Shown: positions 36,154 through 49,287, numbered from the stretch's first letter. The stretch: 64,000 nt of DNA from Gammaproteobacteria bacterium (GCA_030949385.1 JAUZSP010000003.1:186001-250000); one strand, 5' to 3'. Translations and numbers: made by a program. The notes: generated by a model from the letters alone, not told the origin.

Positions 36154-36379
36154 TAACCCATGTATAACCCTGTGGATAAGCTGTGCAAAAGCTGTTGATA
36201 AGAAAGACAAATACTTATCCACAATTTAATCCACAGCTTATCCACAGGAAACAGGCCACTTATGAACAACTTATCCAGAGGTTTATCTACATGCTAATGG
36301 CATGAATTTAAAAGAGAAAAATGACTTATCCACAGAAAATGGGCTCCCTTATAACTATAACTATAAGGTATATATATAT
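36154..36379. other. oriC: Putative chromosomal origin, oriC
   Basis: The dnaA-dnaN gap is packed with DnaA boxes. Perfect 9-mers: TGTGGATAA 36171-36179, TTATCCACA 36215-36223, 36238-36246 and 36326-36334. Near matches: TGTTGATAA 36193-36201 and TTATCCAGA 36271-36279. An AT-rich stretch, including a TA-repeat at about 36350-36392, precedes or overlaps the start of dnaN and fits an unwinding element. Location next to dnaA and dnaN, diverging gene arms and the strand-composition change support this as the origin. Confidence 0.88.
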
Positions 36380-37483
36380 ATGTACTATATAATACAGACT
36401 GAAAATTTGTTGGCTGCTTTACAAAAAACCATTACGGTTATTGAGAAACGTCAGACACTCCCAATACTCGCCAATGTTCTGCTTATTTGCGATGAAGACA
36501 GATTAAAGCTCAAAGCAACCGATTTGGAAATAGAAATCGGTTCAGAAGCAATTCTGTTGGAAACTCATGAGACTGGAGAAATCACAGTTCCAGCCCGTAA
36601 GTTATTCGATATCTGCCGTACTCTACCTGCCGACAGTCAAATTAAGTTTACTTTGAAGGAGGGGCGTGTTTACATAGTCTCCAATCGAAGTCGATTTGTA
36701 TTGTCAACATTACCTGCCACAGAGTATCCGGTACTCGATGCGCTGCAAAACCCAACTGTTTTTAAAATCAGCCAATCGGCGTTAAAAAAGCTATTGGATA
36801 AAACAGCTTTTGCTATGGCTCAACAGGATGTTCGTTATTATTTGAATGGTTTGCTGTTGGAAATTAATTCAAATTCAATCAAAAGTGTCACCACCGATGG
36901 GCATCGCTTGGCATTGTCTAGCGTGGAGCAATCATTGGATATTGATTCCAACCAGCAAATTATTCTGCCACGCAAAGGGATTATTGAATTATTGCGTCTC
37001 ATTGATGATTCAGATGATGAAGTGGAAATTTCTTTGACTTCAAATCATATTCAAGTTGAATTAAAAGATGCCCGTTTTACTTCGAAGTTGATTGATGGCA
37101 AATTTCCTGATTATTCCCGTGTCGTGCCTTCGGACTGTCCAAACATGATGCTGGCAAACAGAGAGCAGTTACGCAGTGCTCTTATTCGTACCGCCATTTT
37201 GACCAATGACAAATACAAGGGCGTTCGTTTTCAGCTCGATAATCACCTGTTAAAAATAAAAACCCATAACCCTGAAAAGGAAGAGGCGGAAGAAGAGTTG
37301 GAAGTAAATTATCCTGGTAGTGCAGTTGAGGTCGGATTCAATATTAACTATCTGATGGATATTTTGAATGTGATTGATTCTGAGTTGGTGCAATTTAATC
37401 TGAAAGACTCAGGCAGCAGTTGCCTGATTCATAACGAGGGTGATACTACCTCTCAGTACGTGGTGATGCCGATGCGTTTGTAG
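36380..37483 (+). CDS. dnaN: DNA polymerase III beta subunit (sliding clamp)
   Basis: Ring-shaped processivity clamp for DNA polymerase III. The 367-aa product starts MYYIIQTENLLAALQKTITV; this start was chosen over an earlier in-frame ATG because it matches the family's N-terminus. The family's domain starts are at residues 1, 121 and about 240 by the pattern. Ending VVMPMRL is the conserved C-terminus. The AT-rich run before its start, with only AAGG as a ribosome site, overlaps the origin's AT-rich element. Followed one base later by recF. Confidence 0.96.
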   Translation: MYYIIQTENLLAALQKTITVIEKRQTLPILANVLLICDEDRLKLKATDLEIEIGSEAILLETHETGEITVPARKLFDICRTLPADSQIKFTLKEGRVYIVSNRSRFVLSTLPATEYPVLDALQNPTVFKISQSALKKLLDKTAFAMAQQDVRYYLNGLLLEINSNSIKSVTTDGHRLALSSVEQSLDIDSNQQIILPRKGIIELLRLIDDSDDEVEISLTSNHIQVELKDARFTSKLIDGKFPDYSRVVPSDCPNMMLANREQLRSALIRTAILTNDKYKGVRFQLDNHLLKIKTHNPEKEEAEEELEVNYPGSAVEVGFNINYLMDILNVIDSELVQFNLKDSGSSCLIHNEGDTTSQYVVMPMRL

Positions 37484-37484
37484 T

Positions 37485-41025
<3,541 letters not shown>

Positions 41026-41055
41026 TTTATACAACTTCCCCTCTTCACAGTTTTG

Positions 41056-41083
41056 AAACAGAGCCATCCTTTGGCTCTGTTTT
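41056..41083 (+). terminator. Rho-independent terminator after gyrB
   Basis: Arms AAACAGAGCCA (41056-41066) and TGGCTCTGTTT (41072-41082) pair perfectly around a 5-base loop, with Ts at the end. It ends the dnaA-dnaN-recF-gyrB group. Confidence 0.88.
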
Positions 41084-41358
41084 AGGGTAAACCACACTTT
41101 GTTGTCGTTTTTTTGAAACAAAGTTGCTTTATGTATACTCACTGGTTGTTAAATCCCAACAAAAAAGACAGGCGGTGCTTTTTTAGAGATAACCGGTGTT
41201 GCAAGAGTCGTCCAAATTGAATAAATTGTGACGCATTCCACAACTTTTGTTTGGGATGTTATTCGATGAATCGCGGAGTTGGAGAGTTCCTCGGTTTTGA
41301 ATGTAACTTTTTTACAACTACCCAAAATACGGTGTCGTAGACACTGGGAGAATCTTGT
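41084..41358 (+). promoter_or_regulatory. Upstream region of the Cyc2-like gene
   Basis: A 275-bp non-coding stretch. A possible promoter has TTGAAA (41113-41118) and TATACT (41134-41139), but the 15-base spacer is short. A small hairpin, GTGTC-GTA-GACAC (41332-41344), lies directly before the ribosome site GGGAGA. The long untranslated leader suggests regulated or independent expression of the cytochrome gene. Confidence 0.35.
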
Positions 41359-42630
41359 ATGAAATTCGCTTCTAAACTCGCTGTTACCGCAGCTGCTCTG
41401 ATGACCGGCATGTCTGGTCTGATGATTTCTGGTGAAGCAGGCGCAGTGCCTGCTTTTGCTCGTCAAACTGGCATGGCTTGCAACACCTGCCATTTCCAAT
41501 CTTTTCCTGCGTTAACCGCATTTGGGCGTTCTTTTAAAGCCGGTGGGTTCACCATGATGGGTGCGGCTCCTCTGATCGAAGCGGAAGGCCTTTCTTTGCC
41601 TTCTACTTTGAACGTCTCTGTGATTACTAAAATCCGTAACTCATGGACCAAAGATGATGGTGCAACAGGCTACACCAGTGAAATGGCATGGCCTGATGAA
41701 GCGGCTCTGTTGATCGGTGGTCGTTTGAATGCCGACACCGGTTATTTGATGGAGTTGGGTTTGGGAAAGGGCAGCAACTTCCTTTCCACCAAAGTTCACT
41801 TTAACTTGGCTCAAATGGGTGGTACGCAGATTTCTGTGATTCCTTTCTCCACTGATGGTTTGGGTGTGGCGTACGGCTTTGAATTGTTAAACACCGGTGC
41901 TTTCCGTGCGGATCGTCCGATTGAAGACCGTAAAGCCTTCAGTGCGAACCAATTGTTGACCGCAGGCGGTTCACCTCTGGACGGTGATGCAGGTGAAGCT
42001 TTGGGATTTGCTGCTGTTGCTTCTGCGAGTAACTTCTTTGTGAATGCTTCTGTTTATACCCCTATCTTTGAAGGCGATGTGATTTCAAAACAGGCCATTT
42101 ATCTTCGTGGTGCGTACATGACCGATGTTGCTGGTTGGGATGTGGGCGCAGGTGCTCAGATTTACACCGGTGGCTTTGATACGGGTTCTCATGGCGCAGC
42201 TAATGCTGAAACCAACGTGTTTGATTTCCAAGCACAAGGTGCTGTTGGTGGAATGCCTCTGGGTCTTTACGGCAGTGTTGGTAGCAGCCCCAAAGGCACC
42301 GCTGCTGATCACAACGCCTATAACGGTTCACTTGTGACAGATGCTTCTGCTTTGGGTGTTTTGGCTAAACTAAGCCCGACTGCTAAAACCGCTGTGTACG
42401 GTGCATTTTCTAAGTTGGATGATGAAGATTACAACATGGTTGCTGGTTCACCTGTCGCAAACGGTGCTGACCGTAGCGTAACTCGTGTCACAGTGGGCGC
42501 TACTTACAAGCCTTCTCAAAACATCTCTTGGGATGCCTACAGCACCACAACCACAACCACTTCTACTTTGGCTAACAGAGCCGATACAAGTGATATCTTG
42601 CTGATGCTGCAATTCTTCGCTGGTTACTAA
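41359..42630 (+). CDS. Cyc2-like fused cytochrome c-porin (outer membrane)
   Basis: A 423-aa protein with a signal peptide (MKFASKLAVTAAALMTGMSG, cleaved about residue 29), one heme c site CNTCH in the context FARQTGMACNTCHFQSFPAL followed by TAFGRSFKAGGFTM, and a long C-terminal part of alternating strands ending in the barrel-like LMLQFFAGY. This pattern (an N-terminal monoheme segment and an outer-membrane barrel of about 350 residues) is that of Cyc2, an outer-membrane cytochrome-porin that takes electrons from Fe(II) or other extracellular donors in neutrophilic Fe oxidisers and related bacteria. The assignment to the Cyc2 family is from motif and architecture; the donor is unknown. Single-gene unit with its own terminator. 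Confidence 0.7.
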   Translation: MKFASKLAVTAAALMTGMSGLMISGEAGAVPAFARQTGMACNTCHFQSFPALTAFGRSFKAGGFTMMGAAPLIEAEGLSLPSTLNVSVITKIRNSWTKDDGATGYTSEMAWPDEAALLIGGRLNADTGYLMELGLGKGSNFLSTKVHFNLAQMGGTQISVIPFSTDGLGVAYGFELLNTGAFRADRPIEDRKAFSANQLLTAGGSPLDGDAGEALGFAAVASASNFFVNASVYTPIFEGDVISKQAIYLRGAYMTDVAGWDVGAGAQIYTGGFDTGSHGAANAETNVFDFQAQGAVGGMPLGLYGSVGSSPKGTAADHNAYNGSLVTDASALGVLAKLSPTAKTAVYGAFSKLDDEDYNMVAGSPVANGADRSVTRVTVGATYKPSQNISWDAYSTTTTTTSTLANRADTSDILLMLQFFAGY

Positions 42631-42660
42631 GCACTACGCTTAATACCTATCTTGCGATTA

Positions 42661-42692
42661 AAAGGCGACCCTCTTTGAGGGTCGCTTTTTTT
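42661..42692 (+). terminator. Rho-independent terminator after the Cyc2-like gene
   Basis: Arms GCGACCCTC (42665-42673) and GAGGGTCGC (42677-42685) around TTT, followed by seven Ts. Strong intrinsic terminator. Confidence 0.93.
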
Positions 42693-42754
42693 ATGCCCGT
42701 TGATAAAGTTCCCGTGTAAAATAGCGATCAAATAGAAGCGTAAGGAACGTTATT

Positions 42755-43540
42755 GTGCAAAAACGACTGCTGTGTTTGATCTTGTTAATGATGTGTTCTC
42801 TCTCTTTGTTGGCTGAGGAGGTGATGTACGTTACCGATAAGTTGTATTTGGGGCTTTACAGCGAAAAGGGTGATAAGGGAAAGAAGCTCAAGACTCTGGT
42901 GAGTGGCAGTAAGTTATTTGTTGATGCCATTGAGGGTGGGTACGCTGAGGTTGAAACCGATCAAGGGGTCAATGGTTGGGTGAAAAAACGGTTTTTGGTT
43001 GAAAAAGCACCGGCCATTGTGCAGCTAAAACTCTTACAAGCTGAACAAAGCGTGGGAGAGGTAATAGAGAAGCAGGCTTTACAGGTGGAGAATAAAACAT
43101 TAAAAGAAAAAATAGCACTGCTAGAGAAAAGGTATGCCGAAAGTCAGCAAAAAGAGCGTTCAATACAAAGTGAACTAGAGCAATTGAAGCAGAATGGAGC
43201 TAAAGACGTTGTGCTTGAATCACACACTTCAGTTGTTAAAACAGAGTTAGAGGATAAAGATTCTGTTTGTACTAAGAGTGTTGCTGATGATTCAGAGACA
43301 AACGTATCTCAAGAGCTATTGGCGTTAAAACAGAAGGTGAGCCAAGCGGTGTCCATTTTGAGTTTGAGTCCCGATGAGAAAATGGAATCGTCAGAAAACC
43401 CATTGTTAACCAGTTTAAAAAACAATCAAATGGTTCTGATTGGTGTGTTGTTGTTGATTATTTTATTGAGCTTTTTTGTCGGAGCAAAATGGGTTAGCTG
43501 GCGGATTCGGAATAAATTGGGTGGTGATTTGGTCTGGTAA
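42755..43540 (+). CDS. TIGR04211-family SH3-domain membrane protein (YgiM-like)
   Basis: A 261-aa protein with a signal peptide (LLCLILLMMCSLSLLAEE), a bacterial SH3 domain (VMYVTDKLYLGLYSEKGDKG to VNGWVKKRFL), a coiled coil (KTLKEKIALLEKRYAESQQK) and a C-terminal membrane anchor (MVLIGVLLLIILLSFFVG). This layout is typical of the TIGR04211 SH3 domain family in gammaproteobacteria. Function unknown; a peptidoglycan- or envelope-associated role is plausible. The start codon is GTG, with AAGGAA as ribosome site. Confidence 0.85.
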   Translation: MQKRLLCLILLMMCSLSLLAEEVMYVTDKLYLGLYSEKGDKGKKLKTLVSGSKLFVDAIEGGYAEVETDQGVNGWVKKRFLVEKAPAIVQLKLLQAEQSVGEVIEKQALQVENKTLKEKIALLEKRYAESQQKERSIQSELEQLKQNGAKDVVLESHTSVVKTELEDKDSVCTKSVADDSETNVSQELLALKQKVSQAVSILSLSPDEKMESSENPLLTSLKNNQMVLIGVLLLIILLSFFVGAKWVSWRIRNKLGGDLVW

Positions 43541-43555
43541 ACTGGATTTATAACT

Positions 43556-45040
43556 ATGAAATACAAAGATTTACGGGATTTTATTGCTCAACTTGAAGCA
43601 CAAGGCGAGCTAAAACGGATTCAGTTTGAGGTTGATCCCAACCTTGAGATGACGGAAATTTGCGATCGAACCTTAAAACAGGCCGGACCTGCGTTGTTGT
43701 TTGAAAATGTGCTGGGTTCGGATATTCCCGTGTTAGCCAATCTGTTTGGTACCCCCAAACGGGTGGCAATGGGCATGGGGGAAGATTCCGTTGAAGCCTT
43801 GCGTGAAGTGGGGAAATTACTGGCGTTTTTAAAAGAGCCGGATCCACCCAAAGGTCTGAAAGAGGCGTGGAAGACCCTGCCTATTTTCAAAAAAGTCTTG
43901 GATATGGCACCGAAAATGGTGCGTTCAGCCGCCTGTCAGCAGCAGATTTTTGCAGGAGATGAGGTTGATCTACATAAATTGCCGCTGCAGACCTGTTGGC
44001 CTGAAGATGTGGCTCCTTTGCTTACTTGGGGGTTGGTGATTACTCAAGGGCCGAATAAAAAACGCCAAAATATGGGTATTTATCGGCAACAGTTGTTGGG
44101 TAAAAACAAACTGATTATGCGCTGGTTGGCGCATCGTGGTGGAGCGTTGGACTTTAAAGAGTGGCAACAGAGCAACCCGGGTGAGCCGTTTCCGATTACG
44201 GTGGCTTTGGGTGCTGATCCAGCGACGATTTTGGCTGCGGTGACCCCGATCCCTGATACCTTGTCGGAGTACGCTTTTGCGGGTTTATTGCGGGGTTCAA
44301 AAACCGAACTGGTTAAATGCAAAGGTTCTGATCTATCGGTGCCTGCCTCGGCAGAGATTGTTTTGGAAGGGGTGATTTACCCCGATGAGGTAGCAAAAGA
44401 GGGGCCGTTTGGTGATCATACGGGCTATTACAACGAGGTTGAAACCTTCCCTGTGTTTACCGTGGAGCGTATTACGCAGCGTAAAAAACCGATTTACCAT
44501 TCGACCTATACGGGTAAACCGCCCGATGAACCGGCGGTTTTGGGCGTGGCACTGAATGAAGTGTTTGTGCCCATTTTGCAAAAACAGTTTCCCGAAATTG
44601 TTGATTTCTACCTCCCTCCTGAGGGGTGTTCTTACCGCTTGGCGGTGGTAAGCATTAAAAAACAGTACGCCGGTCATGCCAAGCGGGTCATGTTGGGGGT
44701 CTGGTCTTATTTACGCCAGTTTATGTACACTAAATTTGTCATTATTGTCGATGACGATGTGGATACGCGGGACTGGCAGTCGGTGATCTGGGCGATGACC
44801 ACCCGTATGGATCCTTCGCGGGATACGGTGCTGATCGAAAATACGCCGATTGATTATCTCGATTTTGCTTCGCCGGTCTCTGGATTGGGGTCAAAGATGG
44901 GACTTGATGCCACCAATAAATGGCCAGGAGAGACCACCCGTGAGTGGGGAGAGCCGATTAAAATGAGCGATGAGGTAAAAGATCGAGTCGATGAGATATG
45001 GGATGAATTGAATATTTTTTCAGCAGTAGAAACAGAATAG
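43556..45040 (+). CDS. ubiD: 3-octaprenyl-4-hydroxybenzoate carboxy-lyase UbiD
   Basis: Prenylated-FMN-dependent decarboxylase of ubiquinone synthesis. The 494-aa product has the N-terminal [50 protein letters not shown], and [20 protein letters not shown], all typical of UbiD. Its prFMN partner UbiX is not in the window. A ferredoxin-type reductase gene follows 84 nt downstream, a neighbourhood I have seen in pseudomonads. Confidence 0.96.
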   Translation: MKYKDLRDFIAQLEAQGELKRIQFEVDPNLEMTEICDRTLKQAGPALLFENVLGSDIPVLANLFGTPKRVAMGMGEDSVEALREVGKLLAFLKEPDPPKGLKEAWKTLPIFKKVLDMAPKMVRSAACQQQIFAGDEVDLHKLPLQTCWPEDVAPLLTWGLVITQGPNKKRQNMGIYRQQLLGKNKLIMRWLAHRGGALDFKEWQQSNPGEPFPITVALGADPATILAAVTPIPDTLSEYAFAGLLRGSKTELVKCKGSDLSVPASAEIVLEGVIYPDEVAKEGPFGDHTGYYNEVETFPVFTVERITQRKKPIYHSTYTGKPPDEPAVLGVALNEVFVPILQKQFPEIVDFYLPPEGCSYRLAVVSIKKQYAGHAKRVMLGVWSYLRQFMYTKFVIIVDDDVDTRDWQSVIWAMTTRMDPSRDTVLIENTPIDYLDFASPVSGLGSKMGLDATNKWPGETTREWGEPIKMSDEVKDRVDEIWDELNIFSAVETE

Positions 45041-45124
45041 ATAATAACCTATTTTATACAGGGTTTTTTATGCGATAAAAATCGGTGAAAATCCCCTTTT
45101 TCAAGCAGTTTTAGCAGAGCAGAA

Positions 45125-46168
45125 ATGACTTATAAAATCGTAATACAACCCAGCGCACATCAACTGGATGTGGATGAAAACGAAACCATTTTAGATGCGG
45201 CCTTGCGTCACGGCTTCTCTTTTCCTTACGGTTGCCGAGGCGGTGCCTGTGGTGCTTGCATGGGAAAAGTGGTCAGTGGTTCGATTGATTATCGAGGCGA
45301 CCGCCCCAGAGGCATTAGCGACCAAGAAGAGATTGCTGGTCAGGTGTTGTTTTGCCAAGCCTATCCAAGCAGCGACCTTGAGATCGAGGTACATGAAATT
45401 CTGGCCCAAGAAGAGATTCGGGTAAAAACCTTGCCGGTACGGTTGGCGCATAAAGAGAAGTTAACCCACGATATTATGCGTTTGAAATTGCAACTGCCAC
45501 AGAGTGAACGCTTGCAGTTTTTGGCCGGTCAGTACATTGATATTTTATTGGAAGACGGTCGTCGTCGTGCCTTTTCATTGGCGAATGCACCGCACGATGA
45601 TGAGTATTTGGAGCTGCATGTGCGCCACGTTGAGGGCGGTGAGTTTACCGATAAAGTGTTTGATTCACTGCAAGAGAAGAGTTTGCTGCGTATGGAAGGG
45701 CCGCACGGTGATTTCTTTTTGCGTGAAGAGTCTGAGCGGCCAATGATTTTGATTGGTGGAGGAACGGGTTTTGCGCCACTGAAAGGCATTATCGAACACG
45801 CTTTGGCTTCTGACCATCATCGTCCGATGCATCTGTTTTGTGGTGTGCGAGCGGGGCGGGATTTGTATATGGATGCAATGGTGAAAGGCTGGATGCAGGA
45901 GTATGATTTTGTGCAATACACACCTGTTTTATCCGAACCTAGTGATGAAGATAAGTGGTCAGGTGCGCTGGGTTTTGTGCATCAAGAAGTGTTGCGTCAG
46001 TATCAAACTTTAGCGGATTTTGATATTTACATGAGCGGCCCACCGATTATGGTTAAGAGTGCGCGGGATGCGTTTCGAGCTCAAGGGGTTGCTGATGAAA
46101 ATATGTTTTACGACTCGTTTGATTATGCAGCAGATACCTTGAAAAAGATTGAAGAAGGCGCTGATTAA
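45125..46168 (+). CDS. 2Fe-2S ferredoxin/FAD-NAD(P)H oxidoreductase (AscD-like)
   Basis: A 347-aa electron-transfer flavoprotein: N-terminal plant-type ferredoxin with cluster-binding Cys in PYGCRGGACGACMGKV and VLFCQAYP, an FAD-binding domain with RRAFSLANAP, and an NAD(P)-binding domain with GGGTGFAPLKGI, ending YDSFDYA. Usually annotated CDP-6-deoxy-delta-3,4-glucoseen reductase, but relatives next to ubiD are likely general ferredoxin-NAD(P)H reductases; its partner here is unknown. It is convergent with hemY. Confidence 0.88.
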   Translation: MTYKIVIQPSAHQLDVDENETILDAALRHGFSFPYGCRGGACGACMGKVVSGSIDYRGDRPRGISDQEEIAGQVLFCQAYPSSDLEIEVHEILAQEEIRVKTLPVRLAHKEKLTHDIMRLKLQLPQSERLQFLAGQYIDILLEDGRRRAFSLANAPHDDEYLELHVRHVEGGEFTDKVFDSLQEKSLLRMEGPHGDFFLREESERPMILIGGGTGFAPLKGIIEHALASDHHRPMHLFCGVRAGRDLYMDAMVKGWMQEYDFVQYTPVLSEPSDEDKWSGALGFVHQEVLRQYQTLADFDIYMSGPPIMVKSARDAFRAQGVADENMFYDSFDYAADTLKKIEEGAD

Positions 46169-46178
46169 CAAGTTGGGG

Positions 46179-47357
46179 TTAGGCTTTTTCTAAAGCGTGT
46201 TGCAGACCCAAACGGTAGTTTTCCAATGCGGCCTCTTTTTCACCCAGTTGAGTTAGGAGTTCTGCGTATTGGTAATAACTCTCGGCGCTTTTTTCAAAGC
46301 TGAGGCTGGTTTCCAGATAAAGTTTGGCTTTGCCCCACAATTGGCGAGCCATGCAAATGCGGGCTAAGCTTAATAACAGTGTGGCACTTTGTTGGTGTTC
46401 TACTAACCACATTTCAGCGCAGTTTAACTGCTGGGTTGTGTCCTTTTTTATCGCCAAGCCATAAGCGTTTGCCAGCTGTTCATCCCAACTGTGATTAAGC
46501 TGTTCTCGCAAAATTGTTTCTGCCAACTCCATCTCTTCTGCTTGTATTAGTTTTTGACTGTACGCGTGGACAATCAATGGGTTTTTTTGATTCTCTTTGC
46601 AGAGTTTTGACCAGAGAACTTTATTGTCTTCAATGTTTGGGCTTTGTTTTAGTAAAATACCCCAGCTTTGTTGTTCCAAATTAAGTAATTCTGTTTCAGT
46701 TAGGATACTTTTTTTACGCAGCTGAGGTAGGCTATTAAAAATCGTTTGCCACTGATTTTTTTGCTGTTGATATTGTAGGTTTAGTTTTTTAAACAGTGGG
46801 TGTTGAGGGTTGGTTTTTTTTACTTGGTCTAGAATTTTTTTAGCATTTTTTGTCTGTTCATCATTTAAATACCAGCTGGCTAAACTGAGATTCAGTGCTG
46901 TTGCTGCGTGGCTGTGCTCATTCAAGGCCGTTTGAATGTAATCATCGCGGCGTTGGGATTCTCCCATTTGATGTGCGCAGTGAGCCGCAAGTAGGCAGTT
47001 GATCAGAGGAGCTTCACTCTGTTTTATGTAGCGGGTGCAGAGTTGTTCAGCTTGTGACCAGTGCTGCTCAAGCATCTCGGTAAAGGCACGGCGCAGGCTT
47101 CGATGTGCGCGCAGGCGGGCTTTTTCAGTTTGGCGAGAGTGCAGTTTGTTTGGAATTTTAAATATAAATTCCAATAAGCGAATCGCAACATGCAGTAAAA
47201 CATAAAATAGGAGGATGGCACCGAGCAAAACAGCCAAGGTGCTCTCTATGCTGAGGTTATCATAGCCGATCAGCAGATAGCCTGGATCCTTTTGGATCAT
47301 TAAACCAGCAGCCACAGCTAAAAAGAGTAAAACCAGTGTTGAGATCAGCGTTATCAT
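46179..47357 (-). CDS. hemY: HemY-family TPR membrane protein
   Basis: A 392-aa inner-membrane protein with two N-terminal membrane segments (LISTLVLLFLAVAAGLMI and TLAVLLGAILLFYVLLHVAI) and a long helical TPR-like cytosolic or periplasmic region (SESYYQYAELLTQLGEKEAA at the end). It is encoded in the conserved hemC-D-X-Y group. The name comes from an uncertain role in the late steps of heme synthesis; the protein is not the oxidase HemY of Gram-positives. Starts at the hemX stop. Confidence 0.9.
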   Translation of the reverse strand: MITLISTLVLLFLAVAAGLMIQKDPGYLLIGYDNLSIESTLAVLLGAILLFYVLLHVAIRLLEFIFKIPNKLHSRQTEKARLRAHRSLRRAFTEMLEQHWSQAEQLCTRYIKQSEAPLINCLLAAHCAHQMGESQRRDDYIQTALNEHSHAATALNLSLASWYLNDEQTKNAKKILDQVKKTNPQHPLFKKLNLQYQQQKNQWQTIFNSLPQLRKKSILTETELLNLEQQSWGILLKQSPNIEDNKVLWSKLCKENQKNPLIVHAYSQKLIQAEEMELAETILREQLNHSWDEQLANAYGLAIKKDTTQQLNCAEMWLVEHQQSATLLLSLARICMARQLWGKAKLYLETSLSFEKSAESYYQYAELLTQLGEKEAALENYRLGLQHALEKA

Positions 47358-48490
47358 TACTGTTTCTCCTCAACAGGTTTTTGGGCTGGGTTTTTAGAGT
47401 GGGTGTTTCTGATGTTATGGATCAAATCGAAAGCGGGTTTTAGATTTATTTCTTCTACAGACAAATTGACATTGAGTAGATTGTTTAACTCAGATAAATA
47501 GTGTCTACCACTCTCTGTGTTGATATTGTAACTGTTTTTAACAAAATCTAAGCTGGCTGCAATATGATTTTTATAACTCTTAGCTTCATAACGCAGCAGT
47601 GCAATGCGAGCGGCTCCCAATTTTAGAATAAGTTTTTCATCTGTTTGTTGTTGATTATTGCTAGAAAAATCTTTAATCACACGGCCATCTTGACGCACGA
47701 CGACAAATTTTTCTAAGGTTTTCCAGATTGAATTTGTCTCTGTGTTTTTGTTGTCTTCTTGTTGCCCTTTGTTTTTAATCTGAACTGCGATGGGTGATAA
47801 GGTTTCAACTCGTTTTTCCAGTTTATGAAGTTTGATAACCGTATTGCCAATCTCAGGTGTTTTGACACGGTTTAGCTGTTGAACTGTTTGGTTTAGAGTA
47901 TTGAATAATAAATTTACATTATTCTCTTTGGGCAAAGCCTGTACTCGTTGCATGGCTGTGAACAGTGCTTTGGCTGCGCCATTTCGATTGTGTAATAAAT
48001 TAACTTGATAGTGGGAAATTCTAAGTAGGTATTCAATTTCGCTGAGAACCGCTGCTTGGCTGCTATTATGGCCGACTTGGTTGATGCGATTGCGCAGTGA
48101 GTTATCCACCCCTTGCAATTGTCTCTTTAATTCAGTTATATTTTTTTGTTGTGTTAAATTTAGTTGTTGCACATTTTGTTGCAATTGTTCAATACGTGGG
48201 TCACTGCCAAGTTTAGCCAGATCTGCGGCGCGTTGTTGAGGAATGGATAGCAGCTGTTGCTGAAGTTTACTCTGCAACTGTTTTATCATTTCCTGTTGTT
48301 GATAAAGATAGGTAGAGAGTGCAATGGCAGATAGAGCGAATAAAAAAGCGAATAGAGCAGAAAGATTAGAAGCTTGCTTCTCAGGTTTTTTATCAACAAT
48401 CTTGCTTGGTTTTTGAATCGCTTTTTTTGTTTCTTGTGGTGAATTTTTATTCACAGCTGTGGTTGAGGTCTTAGCGTTTGTCTCATTCAT
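47357..48490 (-). CDS. hemX: HemX-family protein
   Basis: A 377-aa bitopic membrane protein: cytosolic N-terminus rich in Lys and Gln, one membrane segment (SALFAFLFALSAIALSTYLYQ, about 43-63) and a large helical periplasmic part with coiled coils (QLQSKLQQQLLSIPQQRAAD; RIEQLQQNVQQLNLTQQKN). Database entries often call it uroporphyrinogen-III C-methyltransferase, but the methyltransferase domain is not visible, so that label should not be trusted. Sits between hemD and hemY, overlapping hemD by eight bases. Confidence 0.88.
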   Translation of the reverse strand: MNETNAKTSTTAVNKNSPQETKKAIQKPSKIVDKKPEKQASNLSALFAFLFALSAIALSTYLYQQQEMIKQLQSKLQQQLLSIPQQRAADLAKLGSDPRIEQLQQNVQQLNLTQQKNITELKRQLQGVDNSLRNRINQVGHNSSQAAVLSEIEYLLRISHYQVNLLHNRNGAAKALFTAMQRVQALPKENNVNLLFNTLNQTVQQLNRVKTPEIGNTVIKLHKLEKRVETLSPIAVQIKNKGQQEDNKNTETNSIWKTLEKFVVVRQDGRVIKDFSSNNQQQTDEKLILKLGAARIALLRYEAKSYKNHIAASLDFVKNSYNINTESGRHYLSELNNLLNVNLSVEEINLKPAFDLIHNIRNTHSKNPAQKPVEEKQ

Positions 48491-49286
48491 GGTTTTGATC
48501 CAAGGTCATGCGGTCTGCGTGTTTAATAATGGTGTTGCTGATTTCAAGATCGCTGGCTTGTGGGCTGATCACAGTCCAATTTTTAAAGCCTAACTCCACT
48601 GCTAATCGTTGTGTCCGTTTGCTGATCAATAGCAGAGGGGTCTGTTCTAAATAAGCTCTTCCTTGGCTGCCGGTGCCTACCATAGCATAAAGCGTGTTTA
48701 GACTTTTACTGCTGGTAATGATGATCAACTGAATCTTATTTTGTTGCCAGAGTGGCAGTAAAACCTCTGACTTGTTGGGGGTGGGGCGGCGTTGATAAAA
48801 CTCAAGGTAATCCACCGTGGCACCGCGTTTTTTCAGTTGTTGGGCAAGGTATTCACGACCGCCTTGACCCCGAAAAATCACAATGCGCTGGTTTTGTAGG
48901 TTCTGCATAGAGGGCAGTTCCAACAGTGCCTCGCTGTTAAAGCGTTCTTTAGGGAAAAAATCCACGTTAAATTGGTGTTGTTGTAAGGTTCTGGCACTGC
49001 CTTGGCCAACCGCTGCAATTTTTAGCCCTATTGGCCAGTCGCCGCGCAGCTGTTTTAAAGCAAACGTAACCGCGTTGGGGCTGATGAAGATGGCTAAATC
49101 GTAAAGGGATAATTGCCCAAAAACACGCTGTTGTGGCGGTTTTAATTCGCTGGCTGTGATCTGTAATAAGGGGCAACGAATCACGTTTGCCCCTAGGCTA
49201 CTAAGGCGTTGGCAGAGCGGCTCGGCTTGATGTTCGGGGCGGGTGACGACGATGCCCAAACCGTATAACGGTTTTGCTTTGGCCAT
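48483..49286 (-). CDS. hemD: Uroporphyrinogen-III synthase
   Basis: Closes hydroxymethylbilane to uroporphyrinogen III, inverting ring D. The 267-aa product starts MAKAKPLYGLGIVVTRPEHQ. The start chosen is ATG 49286, because the longer open frame upstream overlaps hemC completely. Weakly conserved family features are seen: LYDLAIFISPNAVTFALKQL, IAAVGQGSARTLQQ and IIITSSKSLNTL. It follows hemC by one base. Confidence 0.9.
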   Translation of the reverse strand: MAKAKPLYGLGIVVTRPEHQAEPLCQRLSSLGANVIRCPLLQITASELKPPQQRVFGQLSLYDLAIFISPNAVTFALKQLRGDWPIGLKIAAVGQGSARTLQQHQFNVDFFPKERFNSEALLELPSMQNLQNQRIVIFRGQGGREYLAQQLKKRGATVDYLEFYQRRPTPNKSEVLLPLWQQNKIQLIIITSSKSLNTLYAMVGTGSQGRAYLEQTPLLLISKRTQRLAVELGFKNWTVISPQASDLEISNTIIKHADRMTLDQNHE

Positions 49287-49287
49287 A

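Noticed and set aside
36154-36379. CRISPR-like repeats between dnaA and dnaN
   Set aside because: The repeats are 9-mer DnaA boxes on both strands with irregular spacing, not CRISPR repeats.
47357-48490. HemX as a true uroporphyrinogen-III methyltransferase
   Set aside because: Only a membrane anchor and coiled-coil region are visible; no SAM-binding methyltransferase domain is present.
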